Assembly: GCA_020634625.1 (NCBI GenBank)
Contig: JACKBJ010000004.1
Span: 124,001-188,000 of the forward strand
Direction: 5' to 3'
Origin: Caldilineae bacterium
Lineage (GTDB): Bacteria; Chloroflexota; Anaerolineae; Epilineales; Epilineaceae
DNA length: 64,000 nt
Positions 7,110 to 15,027 of the stretch are shown in pieces. The first letter of the stretch is position 1; the number at the start of each line of letters is the position of its first letter. Below the pieces are notes generated by a model. That model worked only from the letters and a program-made list of their open reading frames with translations, ran no database searches and was not told where the DNA came from. Position numbers and translations under genes: made by a program.

Positions 7110-9437
7110 ATGGCGAATCCGGAATCGACCTACCTCCTCGAGCTCGACGGGATCCACGCCACCGACCCTGCCCGTGCCGGCGCCAAGGCGGCGGCGCTGG
7201 CCCGGATGCTGCGCGCCGGTTGCCGCGTGCCCGGCGGATTCGTCGTCAGCACCGATGCCTTCCACCTGCACCTGGACTCCGACCCGGAGATGCGCGCGGC
7301 GATCACCGCACTGCGCAGCGCGTGGACGGGCGATGCCGCCGCCCGCAGGCGGACGGCGGAGCTCGCCGAGACCCTGCGCGGCCGGGTCGTCGCGCAGCGC
7401 CTGCCCGAGCCGCTGATGGAGGCGCTGGACCGCCGGCTGCCGGCCCTGCTGCGCGAAGGCGCCGTGGCGGTGCGCGCTTCGGCCAGTCTGGAGGACCGCG
7501 CCGGCGAGTCGATCGAGGGACTCTACGCCAGCTTCCTCAACCTGAGCGGTCGCGATGCCGTGCACGCGGCGCTGACGGCCTGCTGGGCCGCGCTGTGGAG
7601 CCCGCGCGCCCTGGCCTATCGCCGGCGACGCGGCATCGCCGAGGGCGACGTGTCGATGGCCGTCCTGATCCAGCGCCTCGTTCCGGGCGACATCTCCGGA
7701 ACGGCGACACTTCGAGATCTCGCCGCCGGCCGCGACGAAACGCTTCAGATCGATGCCGGCTGGGGGCTCGGCTGGCGCGAGCCCGACCCGGCGTTCGAGA
7801 TGGACCGTATCCAAGCCGATCCGAGCAGCGGTCAGGTGCTGAGCTATCGGACCGCATGCAAGCCACGGGCCTGGGTCGCCGGCGACCGGGGACTCGTCCG
7901 GCAGACCCTGTCCCCCGAGCGGGCCGGCGAGCCCTGCCTCGACGCGACCCGGGTCCGCCTGCTGGTCGAGCTCCACCAGCGGGCGGCGCAGCAGAGCGGC
8001 TTCCCCCAGGACATCGCGTGGACCGTTCACCAGGGCGAGGCCTGGCTGCTGCAGCTCAAGCCCATCGGGCGGCTGCCGGAGCGTTGGCGCCGCGAGTCGA
8101 CCGCGCATCGCTTCCCGCAGCCGACCACCCGCCTGACCTGGGACATCGTCGGAGCCGGCTTCGATGCCTCGCTGGTCTGGTCGCTCGACTGGATGGGGCT
8201 GCCGCCGCTGGCCGGCCGCTGGCTGGCGCGTCTCGATGGCTACGTCTACGCCAACGCCATGGCCGAGTCGGTCTTCGAGTCGGCCATCGCCGTGGAGTTC
8301 ACGGACCTGGCGGAGCTCCGTTCGCGACTGCCCGAGATTCGACGTCGCTACGCCTGGGTCCACGCGCTGCCGCCGCTGTGGATGCGGGACGCCGACCGCT
8401 ACCTGTTGCAGCTCGGACGACTGTCGCGAGGGCCGGCCACCGCCCCGGACGTGGACCGGCTGTGGCACCGGATCCAGGCCATTCGCGAGCTCGGCGCGGA
8501 CTGGTTTCGTCCCCGGCTCGCGCTCGCGTTGGCCGATGGCTGCATCGACCGCCTGCTCGGCGACCTGGCCGCAGCCGTCGCCGGGCCGCAGCTCGGACCG
8601 GCGCTGCACGACGACCTGGTCTGCGCCGTCGAGACCCGAAGCCAGCAGGTCGAAGCCGAGCTTCACGCGCTCTTCGAGCTGGCGCAGGCCGACCCGCGTC
8701 TCTGCGATCTGCTGGCCGGAACGGACGGCCGCGGCGCGCTCGCGTCGGGCAGGCTGGGCGAGTTCCCGGAGTTCGAGAGCCGGCTCGAGCGCTTTCTGGA
8801 CGATCACGGCCACCGTGAGCGGGTCTTCGACCTCGCCCATCCGACCTGGTCCGGCGAGCCTTGGCGGCTCCTCGATGCCCTGAAGGCGATGCTCGCCCGA
8901 TCGAAGACGGGCGGCCGCCATCTTGCCCCAGACCGTCGCCTGCACCTGCTGCGGGTGCGCCAGGGACAGGCCGAAGCCCGGTTCCTGGCCCTGCTCCCGG
9001 AAGACCTGCGCTTCTTCGCATCGGAGCTGCTGCGCCTGGCTCGGTTGTATGCCGGCCTGCGCGACCTGGAGCGCTACCACACCACCCGGCTGGCTCCACC
9101 GCTGCGCGACGCGCTGCTCGCGCTGGGCGCTCGCATCGTCGAGGTCGGCGGTCTGGATTCGGTCGAGGACATCTTCCATCTGCCGTTGGCCGCGCTGGAC
9201 GCCTGGCGCAGGGCCGCGATCGATGCCCCGACCCTGGCGGCCCTCGCACGTCAGGGTCGGGCCGACCACGCGGACCAGGGCCGCCGGGCAGCCCCGGCAG
9301 CCTGGCCTCCAGCCGAGCGCTTCCAGGCTGCCGGGGCCGGGGCCGACGTCGAACCGGCCGGACCACGGCCGGCCCGTCCGGGCCGCCGCCATCCCGCGCA
9401 GCGCCTCGACGGCTTGACCTGGCTGACCGAATGCTGA
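7110..9437 (+). CDS. Rifampicin phosphotransferase/PEP synthase-like protein lacking the phosphohistidine domain
   Basis: The 775-residue protein resembles the PEP synthase/rifampicin phosphotransferase superfamily. Residues ~10-320 form the PPDK N-terminal ATP-grasp domain (RVPGGFVVS, AVAVRASASLEDRAGESIEG, PQDIAWTVHQGEAWLLQLKPI). Residues ~325-740 look like the substrate-binding linker of rifampicin phosphotransferases (FLDDHGHRERVFDLAHPTW; GGLDSVEDIFHLPL). It stops where the swivelling His domain should begin, and no such domain is visible downstream in any frame. Some ATP-site positions are also changed: GLGE is GLGW and RSSA is RASA. It may therefore be inactive, a binding protein, or paired with a His domain in trans. 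The stop lies inside the phased repeats that precede the next gene. Confidence 0.75.
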   Translation: MANPESTYLLELDGIHATDPARAGAKAAALARMLRAGCRVPGGFVVSTDAFHLHLDSDPEMRAAITALRSAWTGDAAARRRTAELAETLRGRVVAQRLPEPLMEALDRRLPALLREGAVAVRASASLEDRAGESIEGLYASFLNLSGRDAVHAALTACWAALWSPRALAYRRRRGIAEGDVSMAVLIQRLVPGDISGTATLRDLAAGRDETLQIDAGWGLGWREPDPAFEMDRIQADPSSGQVLSYRTACKPRAWVAGDRGLVRQTLSPERAGEPCLDATRVRLLVELHQRAAQQSGFPQDIAWTVHQGEAWLLQLKPIGRLPERWRRESTAHRFPQPTTRLTWDIVGAGFDASLVWSLDWMGLPPLAGRWLARLDGYVYANAMAESVFESAIAVEFTDLAELRSRLPEIRRRYAWVHALPPLWMRDADRYLLQLGRLSRGPATAPDVDRLWHRIQAIRELGADWFRPRLALALADGCIDRLLGDLAAAVAGPQLGPALHDDLVCAVETRSQQVEAELHALFELAQADPRLCDLLAGTDGRGALASGRLGEFPEFESRLERFLDDHGHRERVFDLAHPTWSGEPWRLLDALKAMLARSKTGGRHLAPDRRLHLLRVRQGQAEARFLALLPEDLRFFASELLRLARLYAGLRDLERYHTTRLAPPLRDALLALGARIVEVGGLDSVEDIFHLPLAALDAWRRAAIDAPTLAALARQGRADHADQGRRAAPAAWPPAERFQAAGAGADVEPAGPRPARPGRRHPAQRLDGLTWLTEC

Positions 9438-9465
9438 CCAGCGACTGACGATAGGCTGACGTGAC
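9423..9465 (+). promoter_or_regulatory. Four 11-bp-phased CTGAC direct repeats, likely response-regulator operator
   Basis: CTGAC starts at 9423, 9434, 9445 and 9456, exactly 11 bp apart, with a fifth partial copy (GTGAC) at 9461. The array ends 4 bp before the -35 at 9469. Direct repeats at one helical turn next to a -35 are the usual binding layout of OmpR/PhoB-type regulators; the specific regulator is unknown. Confidence 0.6.
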
Positions 9466-9468
9466 GCA

Positions 9469-9497
9469 TGGACAAGCGCGGGAGCCCGCGCTAGAAT
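9469..9497 (+). promoter_or_regulatory. Promoter of the nucleotidyltransferase gene, probably leaderless
   Basis: TGGACA (9469-9474), 17-bp spacer, TAGAAT (9492-9497). The ATG at 9504 falls 6 bp after the -10 box, at the expected transcription start, so the mRNA should begin at or next to the start codon. Confidence 0.75.
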
Positions 9498-9503
9498 CGG
9501 CGC

Positions 9504-10574
9504 ATGAACCTGGTGCTGCCCCTCGGGGGTCGTGGAAGTCGGATGCAGCCGCACAGCCTGCATCGCCCCAAAGCGCTGTTCCGGCTTGCCGGCGACGAAG
9601 TCCTCGGCCACGTGCTCGATTCACTGGCAGGCCTGCCCATCGAGCGCGTTACGGTGATCCACGGACCCGATGGCGCCGCCATCGAAGACTGGTTCCGCGC
9701 GCGCTCCGACTGGCCGGCACGCTTCATCCTGCAGCCCGAGCCCCTGGGCCAGGCGGCCGCCTTGGCCCTGGCGGGCGATCAGCTCGTCGGCGAGACCCTG
9801 GTCGTCTTCGCCGATACCCTGTTCGAGATCGACCCGGCCGCCTTGAGCGCGGTGCCCGCGGCCGCGGACGGCATCCTGCATGTCAAGCCGGTGGCCGATG
9901 CGAGCGCCTTCGGCGTCGTGACCCTGCGGCGGGACGGTTCCGTGGCCCGCCTGGTCGAGAAGCCGCGGGTCAAGGTCTCCAGCCTGGCCGTGATGGGGCT
10001 GTACTGGTTGCGGGACGGCGAGCGGCTGTTGCGAGCCGCGCAGCAGGTGGCGGCGGAAGGCCCGTGCCCCCGTGGCGAGACCTTCATCGCCGAGGTGCTG
10101 CAACGCATGATCGACGAGGGCAGTCGCCTGCTCACGCGGCCGGTCGATGCCTGGCACGACTGTGGCAACCCGACCGATACCCTGTCGGCCCACCGCTACC
10201 TCCTGCAGCAACGGCTGACCGCCGACCGCGCCGCAACGAGCCTCGAGGCGCTGCGGGCCAGGTATCCGAGCGCCCGATTCCTGCCTCCGGTCCATGTCGA
10301 TCCGGGTGCTCGGATCCACGACAGCCTGATCGGGCCGCATGCCTGGATCGAAGCCGACTGTCGGGTCGAGCACAGCCTGATCGGTCCACAGGTCACGCTC
10401 GGCGCCGGCAGCCGGGTGCTGGATGCCAGCCTGCGCGATGTGATCACGGGGCCCGAGGTGAAGGTCACCGCGTGCCAGATCCACGACAGCCTGATCGGGG
10501 CCGGGTCGCAGGTGGCCGGCTATTCAGGCAGCCTCAACCTGGGCGATGCCTCGCGAATCGGCCCGGAGGCCTGA
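9504..10574 (+). CDS. Sugar-phosphate nucleotidyltransferase with left-handed beta-helix tail
   Basis: Makes an NDP-sugar from a sugar-1-phosphate and NTP, probably for surface polysaccharide. The 356-residue protein starts with LVLPLGGRGSRMQPHS, the nucleotide-binding loop, followed by RPKALFRLAG, VVFADTLFEID (metal Asp) and LVEKPRVKVSSLAVMGLYW (sugar site). From about residue 255 hexapeptide-like turns (GPHAWIEADCRVEHSLIGP, LGAGSRVLDASL) build a left-handed beta-helix. It resembles glucose-1-phosphate thymidylyltransferases of the long RmlA/RfbA-like kind, but base and sugar specificity cannot be fixed. It stands alone behind its own promoter and phased operator. Confidence 0.82.
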   Translation: MNLVLPLGGRGSRMQPHSLHRPKALFRLAGDEVLGHVLDSLAGLPIERVTVIHGPDGAAIEDWFRARSDWPARFILQPEPLGQAAALALAGDQLVGETLVVFADTLFEIDPAALSAVPAAADGILHVKPVADASAFGVVTLRRDGSVARLVEKPRVKVSSLAVMGLYWLRDGERLLRAAQQVAAEGPCPRGETFIAEVLQRMIDEGSRLLTRPVDAWHDCGNPTDTLSAHRYLLQQRLTADRAATSLEALRARYPSARFLPPVHVDPGARIHDSLIGPHAWIEADCRVEHSLIGPQVTLGAGSRVLDASLRDVITGPEVKVTACQIHDSLIGAGSQVAGYSGSLNLGDASRIGPEA

Positions 10575-10582
10575 GGTCGGGC

Positions 10583-10588
10583 TATAAT
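10583..10588 (+). promoter_or_regulatory. Consensus -10 box upstream of the RNA methyltransferase gene
   Basis: TATAAT at 10583-10588, 40 bp before the ATG at 10628. No good -35 is present at 17-18 bp, so the promoter is only partly supported. Confidence 0.4.
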
Positions 10589-10627
10589 CCCCGGGTTCCC
10601 CCTACGATCCCCATGCCCGAGGCCCCC

Positions 10628-11905
10628 ATGTCCCAGACCCGCATCGAAGTCGAGGTCGAGCGCATGGCGCACGGGGGTGAGGGCGTGGGGCGCGACGCTT
10701 CGGGCCGTGCCGTCTTCGTCGATGGCGGGCTGCCCGGCGAACGGGTGCTGGTCGGCTTGGACGAGACGCGCGAGCGGCACGCGCGTGGCCGCCTGGTGGC
10801 CATGCCCGATCCGGTCGCGCCCGAGCGCCGGCCGGGCGCCGCGCCCTGCCCGCACTTCGGCGCCTGGCCCGAGCGAGGTCTGGCACCCGAGCGCCACTGC
10901 GGTGGTTGCAGCTGGCAGCACGTGGACTATTCGGCCCAGCTCCGCTTCAAGCAGCAGGCCCTGATCGACAGCTTGAATCGCATCGGGGGCATCGCCGAAC
11001 CGATCGTCCATTCGACCATCGGCATGCCGGATCCCTGGCACTACCGCAACCACCTGCGCCTCAAGGCCGGCCCTGCCGGCGTCGGCCTCGTCGCCATGGA
11101 CGGCGCGCGGGTGCTCGGCGTCCAGACCTGCCACATCGCTCACCCGCTGGTCAACGACCTGCTCGACCAGCTCGAGCTGGAGCTGCCCGAAGGCTCGGAG
11201 GTCAGCCTGCGCGCGGGCACGGCCACCGGCGATCAGATGATCGTGCTGCGCGCCGACGCCGCTGCGCTCGAGTCGATCGACGTCGAGAGCGAAGCCTCGG
11301 TGTTGCTGATCGAGCCCGACGGACGCATCCAGCTGGCTTCGGGCCGGCCCTGGCTGGTCGAACGGCTGGAGGATCGTGACTTCCTGGTCCCGCCGGGCAG
11401 CTTCTTCCAGGTCAACACCGTCATGGCCGAGCAGCTGGTGGCCTGTGTGCGCCGATGCCTGCCCGATGACGGCCGCGTGCTGGCCGACATCTACTCGGGC
11501 GTCGGCACCTTCACCGCACTGCTCGCCGATCGCTTCGAGGCGGTGCTGGCGATCGAGTCGGATCGCGAGGCGGTGGCCGCGGCGGTCGACAACGCCGCCG
11601 GCCTCGATCAGGTGACGCTCTTCGAAGCCGACGCGGCCGAAGGCCTCGCGCATCTCGGCGACGCCCCGGACGTGCTGCTGGTCGACCCGCCCCGCGGGGG
11701 CCTGTCGCGGTCCCTGACGCGGTTGCTGGCCCAGCACCCGGCGCATACAATAGTCTACGTCAGCTGCGAGCCGGCCACGCTCGCCCGTGACGCCAGGCAG
11801 CTCGTGGCGGCTGGGTGGCGTTTCGTCGATTGCCAGCCGGTGGACATGTTCCCGCAGACCTATCATGTCGAGAGCGTGAGCACCTTCAGCAGGAGAGCGC
11901 CATGA
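10628..11905 (+). CDS. RNA (uracil-5-)-methyltransferase, RlmD/RumA/TrmA family
   Basis: SAM-dependent enzyme that makes 5-methyluridine in rRNA or tRNA. Residues ~1-60 are a TRAM RNA-binding domain (VERMAHGGEGVGRD). Cys74, CGGC at 91-94 and the Cys of VQTCHIAHP fit the [4Fe-4S] ligands of RlmD. The catalytic half has the SAM loop ADIYSGVGTFTALLA, the motif VDPPRGGLS and the nucleophile Cys in YVSCEPATLARD. The ATG at 10628 is preferred over 10613 because GAGG precedes it by 5 nt; both are in frame. The stop overlaps the next start (ATGA). Target RNA and position (747 or 1939 of 23S, or tRNA 54) are not decidable here. Confidence 0.9.
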   Translation: MSQTRIEVEVERMAHGGEGVGRDASGRAVFVDGGLPGERVLVGLDETRERHARGRLVAMPDPVAPERRPGAAPCPHFGAWPERGLAPERHCGGCSWQHVDYSAQLRFKQQALIDSLNRIGGIAEPIVHSTIGMPDPWHYRNHLRLKAGPAGVGLVAMDGARVLGVQTCHIAHPLVNDLLDQLELELPEGSEVSLRAGTATGDQMIVLRADAAALESIDVESEASVLLIEPDGRIQLASGRPWLVERLEDRDFLVPPGSFFQVNTVMAEQLVACVRRCLPDDGRVLADIYSGVGTFTALLADRFEAVLAIESDREAVAAAVDNAAGLDQVTLFEADAAEGLAHLGDAPDVLLVDPPRGGLSRSLTRLLAQHPAHTIVYVSCEPATLARDARQLVAAGWRFVDCQPVDMFPQTYHVESVSTFSRRAP

Positions 11906-12204
11906 GCCGGTCATCGGCGGCCTTCGATCCGCTGGGCCTCCGGCCCGACAAGGTCGCGCCGGACCTTTGGCCGATGCTCGACGGCGATCCCGCCGCACGT
12001 CTCGAGGCCATCGTCGTCGCGGAGGTCGACCTGGACGAGCTCCTGGCGGGGCTGCCGTCCGAGGTCACCGTCGAACACCGCTATCGGCTCATCAACAGCA
12101 TCTCGGTCACGGCGCGCGCCGACGCCCTGCTCGCGCTGACCCGGCTGCCGATGGTCCGGTCCATCGAGTCGGTCCGGCCGGTGTCCGCCCTCCCCCAGAC
12201 CTGA
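11902..12204 (+). CDS. Free-standing I9-like subtilase propeptide/inhibitor protein
   Basis: A 100-residue protein without signal peptide. The section from about residue 45 to 97 (VTVEHRYRLINSISVTARAD, then LTRLPMVRSIESVRPV) follows the pattern of the inhibitor-I9/subtilisin prodomain: a beta strand, a helix counting short residues, and a final strand 'V..I....'. AGGAG stands 6 nt before the ATG and the start overlaps the methyltransferase stop by 4 bp. The next gene, 70 bp downstream, is a subtilase, which suggests this is its inhibitor or folding helper encoded separately. Family placement is by pattern only, so the function is inferred. Confidence 0.6.
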   Translation: MSRSSAAFDPLGLRPDKVAPDLWPMLDGDPAARLEAIVVAEVDLDELLAGLPSEVTVEHRYRLINSISVTARADALLALTRLPMVRSIESVRPVSALPQT

Positions 12205-12274
12205 TCCCGGCCCGCCCCCTGCTCGCCCACGCTGGTGCGCCGGCTTGGGGCCCCGCGCTAAGGATGTCCGCCGC

Positions 12275-13573
12275 ATGAACGCCGCCAAGCTCCATGCCTC
12301 CCTGGCCAGCGCCGTCAGCGCGAAATCGGTCCACGGGCAGCCCATCCCGATCATCATCCGCACCCGTCGTGGCCCGATCGCCCGCGGCGAGCTCGGGGCC
12401 CTGAGCCGCATGACCGCCGACTGCGAGTTTCGCCTGATGGATGCCCGCGCGCTGTGCGCCACCCAGGCCGAGATCGCGGCGCTGACGGAAGACCCGAGCG
12501 TCGACATGATCTGGCCCGACCTCCCGGTGCATACCTGGCTCGACGACGCCGTCCCGCTGGTGCACGCCCCACGGGTCTGGCAGTCGGACTTCACCGGCAA
12601 GGGTGTCAAGGTGGCCATCCTGGACACCGGTCTGGATGCCACGCATCCCGACTTCGAGGGCCGGGTGCTGGCCTTCAAGGATTTCGTCGACCCGGAAGGC
12701 GGATCCTCGGGCAGGCCGCGCGACCCCAACGGCCATGGCACCCACGTGGCCGGCATCGCCGCCGGCAACGGCGCGGCCTCGCAGGGCCGTTGGCGGGGCG
12801 TCGCCCCCGAAGCCAGCCTCCTGATCGCCCGCGTGCTCGACGCCGCGGGCAACGGCCGCACCAGCACCGTCATGGCCGGCGTCGAATGGGCGGTCGAGCA
12901 GGGCGCGCAGGTCATCAACATCAGCCTCGGCGGACCACCGTTTCCTTCCGACGGCGGCGACGCGCTGTCCTACCTGTGCAACGCGGCCGTCGACCGGGGG
13001 GTGGTGCTCTGCGCGGCGGCCGGCAACCTGGGCCCCTCGGGGCACACCGTCGGCGCGCCGGGCGCGGCCGCCAAGGCCATCACCATCGGCGCTTCCGAGG
13101 GCGATCCGGCGCAAGCCGTCGATACGATCTCTCGCTTCAGCTCGCGCGGGCCGACCGCCGATGGCCGCGCCAAGCCAGACCTGGTCTTCCCGGGCGTGGG
13201 CATTGTCGCACCGCGTTCGGATGGGACCTCGCTGGGCACGCCGGTGAACCCGCGTTACACCAGCCTCAGCGGCACCAGCCAGGCCACGCCGATGGCCACC
13301 GGCGCCGTGGCGCTGATCCTGCAGGCCAATCCACGCCTCGATCCGGCCGAGGTCAAGCGGCGCCTGGTCGAGGGCGCCAACGCGCTGCCCGGGGCCGAGC
13401 CCCTGGCCCAGGGCGCTGGCCGCGGCGACGCCTACAACGCCTTCGTGGCCGAGAAGGGGCATCCGCTGGGCGAGGCGCCGGCCGTCGCGCCGAGCCCCGG
13501 CCAGGGCGGGCGCGGCGGCCGTGGCGAGCCGGGGGGCTGCCTTCCGACCGCAGCCAGCTTCCTACGCCGCTAG
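12275..13573 (+). CDS. S8 family serine peptidase (subtilase) without signal peptide
   Basis: The 432-residue endopeptidase has a complete Asp/His/Ser triad: KVAILDTGLDATHP, NGHGTHVAGIAAG and SLSGTSQATPMATGAVA, with the oxyanion Asn in CAAAGNLGPS. Residues ~1-85 look like an N-terminal I9-type prodomain, but no signal peptide or lipobox precedes it, so it may act in the cytoplasm or leave by another route. The last 45 residues are Gly/Pro-rich. The gene ends 12 bp inside the convergent purine nucleoside phosphorylase gene. The ATG at 12275 is the most reasonable start; an in-frame ATG lies 30 bp upstream and the Shine-Dalgarno is weak. Confidence 0.9.
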   Translation: MNAAKLHASLASAVSAKSVHGQPIPIIIRTRRGPIARGELGALSRMTADCEFRLMDARALCATQAEIAALTEDPSVDMIWPDLPVHTWLDDAVPLVHAPRVWQSDFTGKGVKVAILDTGLDATHPDFEGRVLAFKDFVDPEGGSSGRPRDPNGHGTHVAGIAAGNGAASQGRWRGVAPEASLLIARVLDAAGNGRTSTVMAGVEWAVEQGAQVINISLGGPPFPSDGGDALSYLCNAAVDRGVVLCAAAGNLGPSGHTVGAPGAAAKAITIGASEGDPAQAVDTISRFSSRGPTADGRAKPDLVFPGVGIVAPRSDGTSLGTPVNPRYTSLSGTSQATPMATGAVALILQANPRLDPAEVKRRLVEGANALPGAEPLAQGAGRGDAYNAFVAEKGHPLGEAPAVAPSPGQGGRGGRGEPGGCLPTAASFLRR

Positions 13574-14410
13574 CACGCGGGTCAGCAGCTCCGCGAGGCG
13601 CGGTGCCGCCTGCTGGCCAACCGCGTTGACCTCGGCGTGCAGGTCCGCTTCCTCCGAGGCGACGCTCGGGTTGGCCATCTGGACCCGATTGGTGATCAGC
13701 GAGATGCCCAGCACCTGAATCCCGGCGTGCCGCGCCACGACGACCTCCGGCACGGTGCTCATGCCGACCGCGTCGGCGCCGATGGCGCGCAGGAATCGCG
13801 CCTCGGCCGGGCTCTCGAAGCTGGGCCCGGCCACCATCGCATAGACGCCTTCGTGCATCCGAAGGCCGATCTCCCGGCCAGCCGCGCCGGCCCGAGCGCG
13901 CAGCGCCGGATCGTAGGCGCCCGCCATGACCGGGAACCGCGGGCCGATGTCGGCGTCGTTCGGCCCCCGCAAGGCGTGCAGACCGGCCAAGCCCGGCAGG
14001 TAGATGTGATCCTCGATCAGCATGAGGTCACCCGGCCCATAGTCGGGATGCAGGGCGCCGGCCGCGTTGGTGACCACCAGGCTGCGCAGGCCCAGCGCGG
14101 CCATGACCCGGACGTTGAAACTGGCCTCGAAGGCGTCGTAGCCCTCGTACAGGTGGGCTCGGCCGGCACAGACCAGGACCGACCGGCCACCGAGCCGGCC
14201 CGCGATCAGCGTGCCGGCATGTCCTTCCACGGTCGACAGGGGCCAGCCGGGAATCGCGGCGAAGTCGAGTCGCCTGGGCGCTTCGAGCCCCTCGGCCAAG
14301 CCGGACAGGCCGGATCCGGCGATCAGCCCCCGCTCGAGCGGCTCGCGCAGCCAGGCGCGCAGCGTCGCGACGGCGGCCGCCAGCCGCGCTCGATCGGCGG
14401 CTGCGCTCAA
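13562..14410 (-). CDS. Purine-nucleoside phosphorylase (trimeric class)
   Basis: Splits purine nucleosides with phosphate to base plus (deoxy)ribose-1-phosphate in purine salvage. The 282-residue protein closely follows the mammalian/bacterial trimeric PNP: IAGSGLSGLAE (phosphate loop), GHAGTLIAGRLGGRSV, GRAHLYEGYD, AMVAGPSFESPAE with the purine-site Phe/Glu, MSTVPEVVVARHAG and SLITN with the base-binding Asn. The start is taken as TTG at 14410, overlapping the stop of the PH-domain gene (TTGA), because no ATG or GTG fits the family length. The large open frame continuing upstream is a shadow. Confidence 0.88.
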   Translation of the reverse strand: MSAAADRARLAAAVATLRAWLREPLERGLIAGSGLSGLAEGLEAPRRLDFAAIPGWPLSTVEGHAGTLIAGRLGGRSVLVCAGRAHLYEGYDAFEASFNVRVMAALGLRSLVVTNAAGALHPDYGPGDLMLIEDHIYLPGLAGLHALRGPNDADIGPRFPVMAGAYDPALRARAGAAGREIGLRMHEGVYAMVAGPSFESPAEARFLRAIGADAVGMSTVPEVVVARHAGIQVLGISLITNRVQMANPSVASEEADLHAEVNAVGQQAAPRLAELLTRVLAA

Positions 14411-14964
14411 GACCCGCCGTCCGGGAAGGGTTGCTCCGGCAGGCCGCTCCCCTGAACCCGATGCCGCAGGAGGGTGTCGAAGTCCTCCTTGTTGTCCAGC
14501 ATCACGCGCTTGAACCGCACCGGCGAAGCGATGCGCTCGAGCCGATTGATGCCGGCATCGCTGCCGGTGATGATCTCCAGATCGCCGTAGTCCAGCATCC
14601 GGCCCGGCAGCGATTGGCGCAGGGTGATGTCGTTGACCTTGTCGAGGTTGGAGTCCCGCACCGTCCGGTTGAGCACGCCCTCGATCTCCATCACCCGACG
14701 GGTGCTGACCGCATAGCGCTTGACGTACCAGCGGGCGGCATCCCGCAGGACCCGCGCCAGCGGAACCAGCGCCGCGGCGGCCACCAGTGGTGCGGCGCTG
14801 GCGCCGAGATCCGCGTCCGCGCCGGTCAACCAGCCGGCGACGGCCACGAGCAGCAGCGTCGCCAGCCCCGCTGGCCAGGCGTCCAAGAGCAACGCCACCC
14901 AGTGCTGGCGCGTCACGTGCTGCACCGTCTCGCCGGTCGACATCAGATCGTCCAGGTAGGCCAT
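14407..14964 (-). CDS. Membrane protein with bacterial PH domain (YdbS/YdbT type)
   Basis: A 185-residue protein with two adjacent transmembrane helices at about residues 23-47 and 55-70, then a bacterial PH-like (bPH2) fold at about 80-165. The signature is RYAVSTRRVMEIEGVLNRTV, DKVNDITLRQSLPGRMLDYG and DLEIITGSDAGINRLERI, typical of this membrane family. Its biochemical role is unknown. It sits between the Xer recombinase and purine phosphorylase genes and overlaps the latter, but nothing functional links the three. Confidence 0.8.
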   Translation of the reverse strand: MAYLDDLMSTGETVQHVTRQHWVALLLDAWPAGLATLLLVAVAGWLTGADADLGASAAPLVAAAALVPLARVLRDAARWYVKRYAVSTRRVMEIEGVLNRTVRDSNLDKVNDITLRQSLPGRMLDYGDLEIITGSDAGINRLERIASPVRFKRVMLDNKEDFDTLLRHRVQGSGLPEQPFPDGGS

Positions 14965-15027
14965 GGCGCAACTCGGGCTTGCGGGTGTCGGGCCAAGCGC
15001 GGTCGGCCGCGACGCAGGGGATCGAAG

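Noticed and set aside
9240..9437. Possible frameshift hiding the His domain of the PEP-synthase-like protein
   Set aside because: No frame in the remaining sequence or the short gap to 9504 shows a GG-x-x-SHAAI-type phosphohistidine motif; the gap is far too short.
6951..9611. 886-codon open frame on the minus strand
   Set aside because: It lies exactly opposite the PEP-synthase-like gene, which has recognised motifs; long antisense frames are expected at this GC content and the translation is low-complexity Gln/Gly/Arg-rich.
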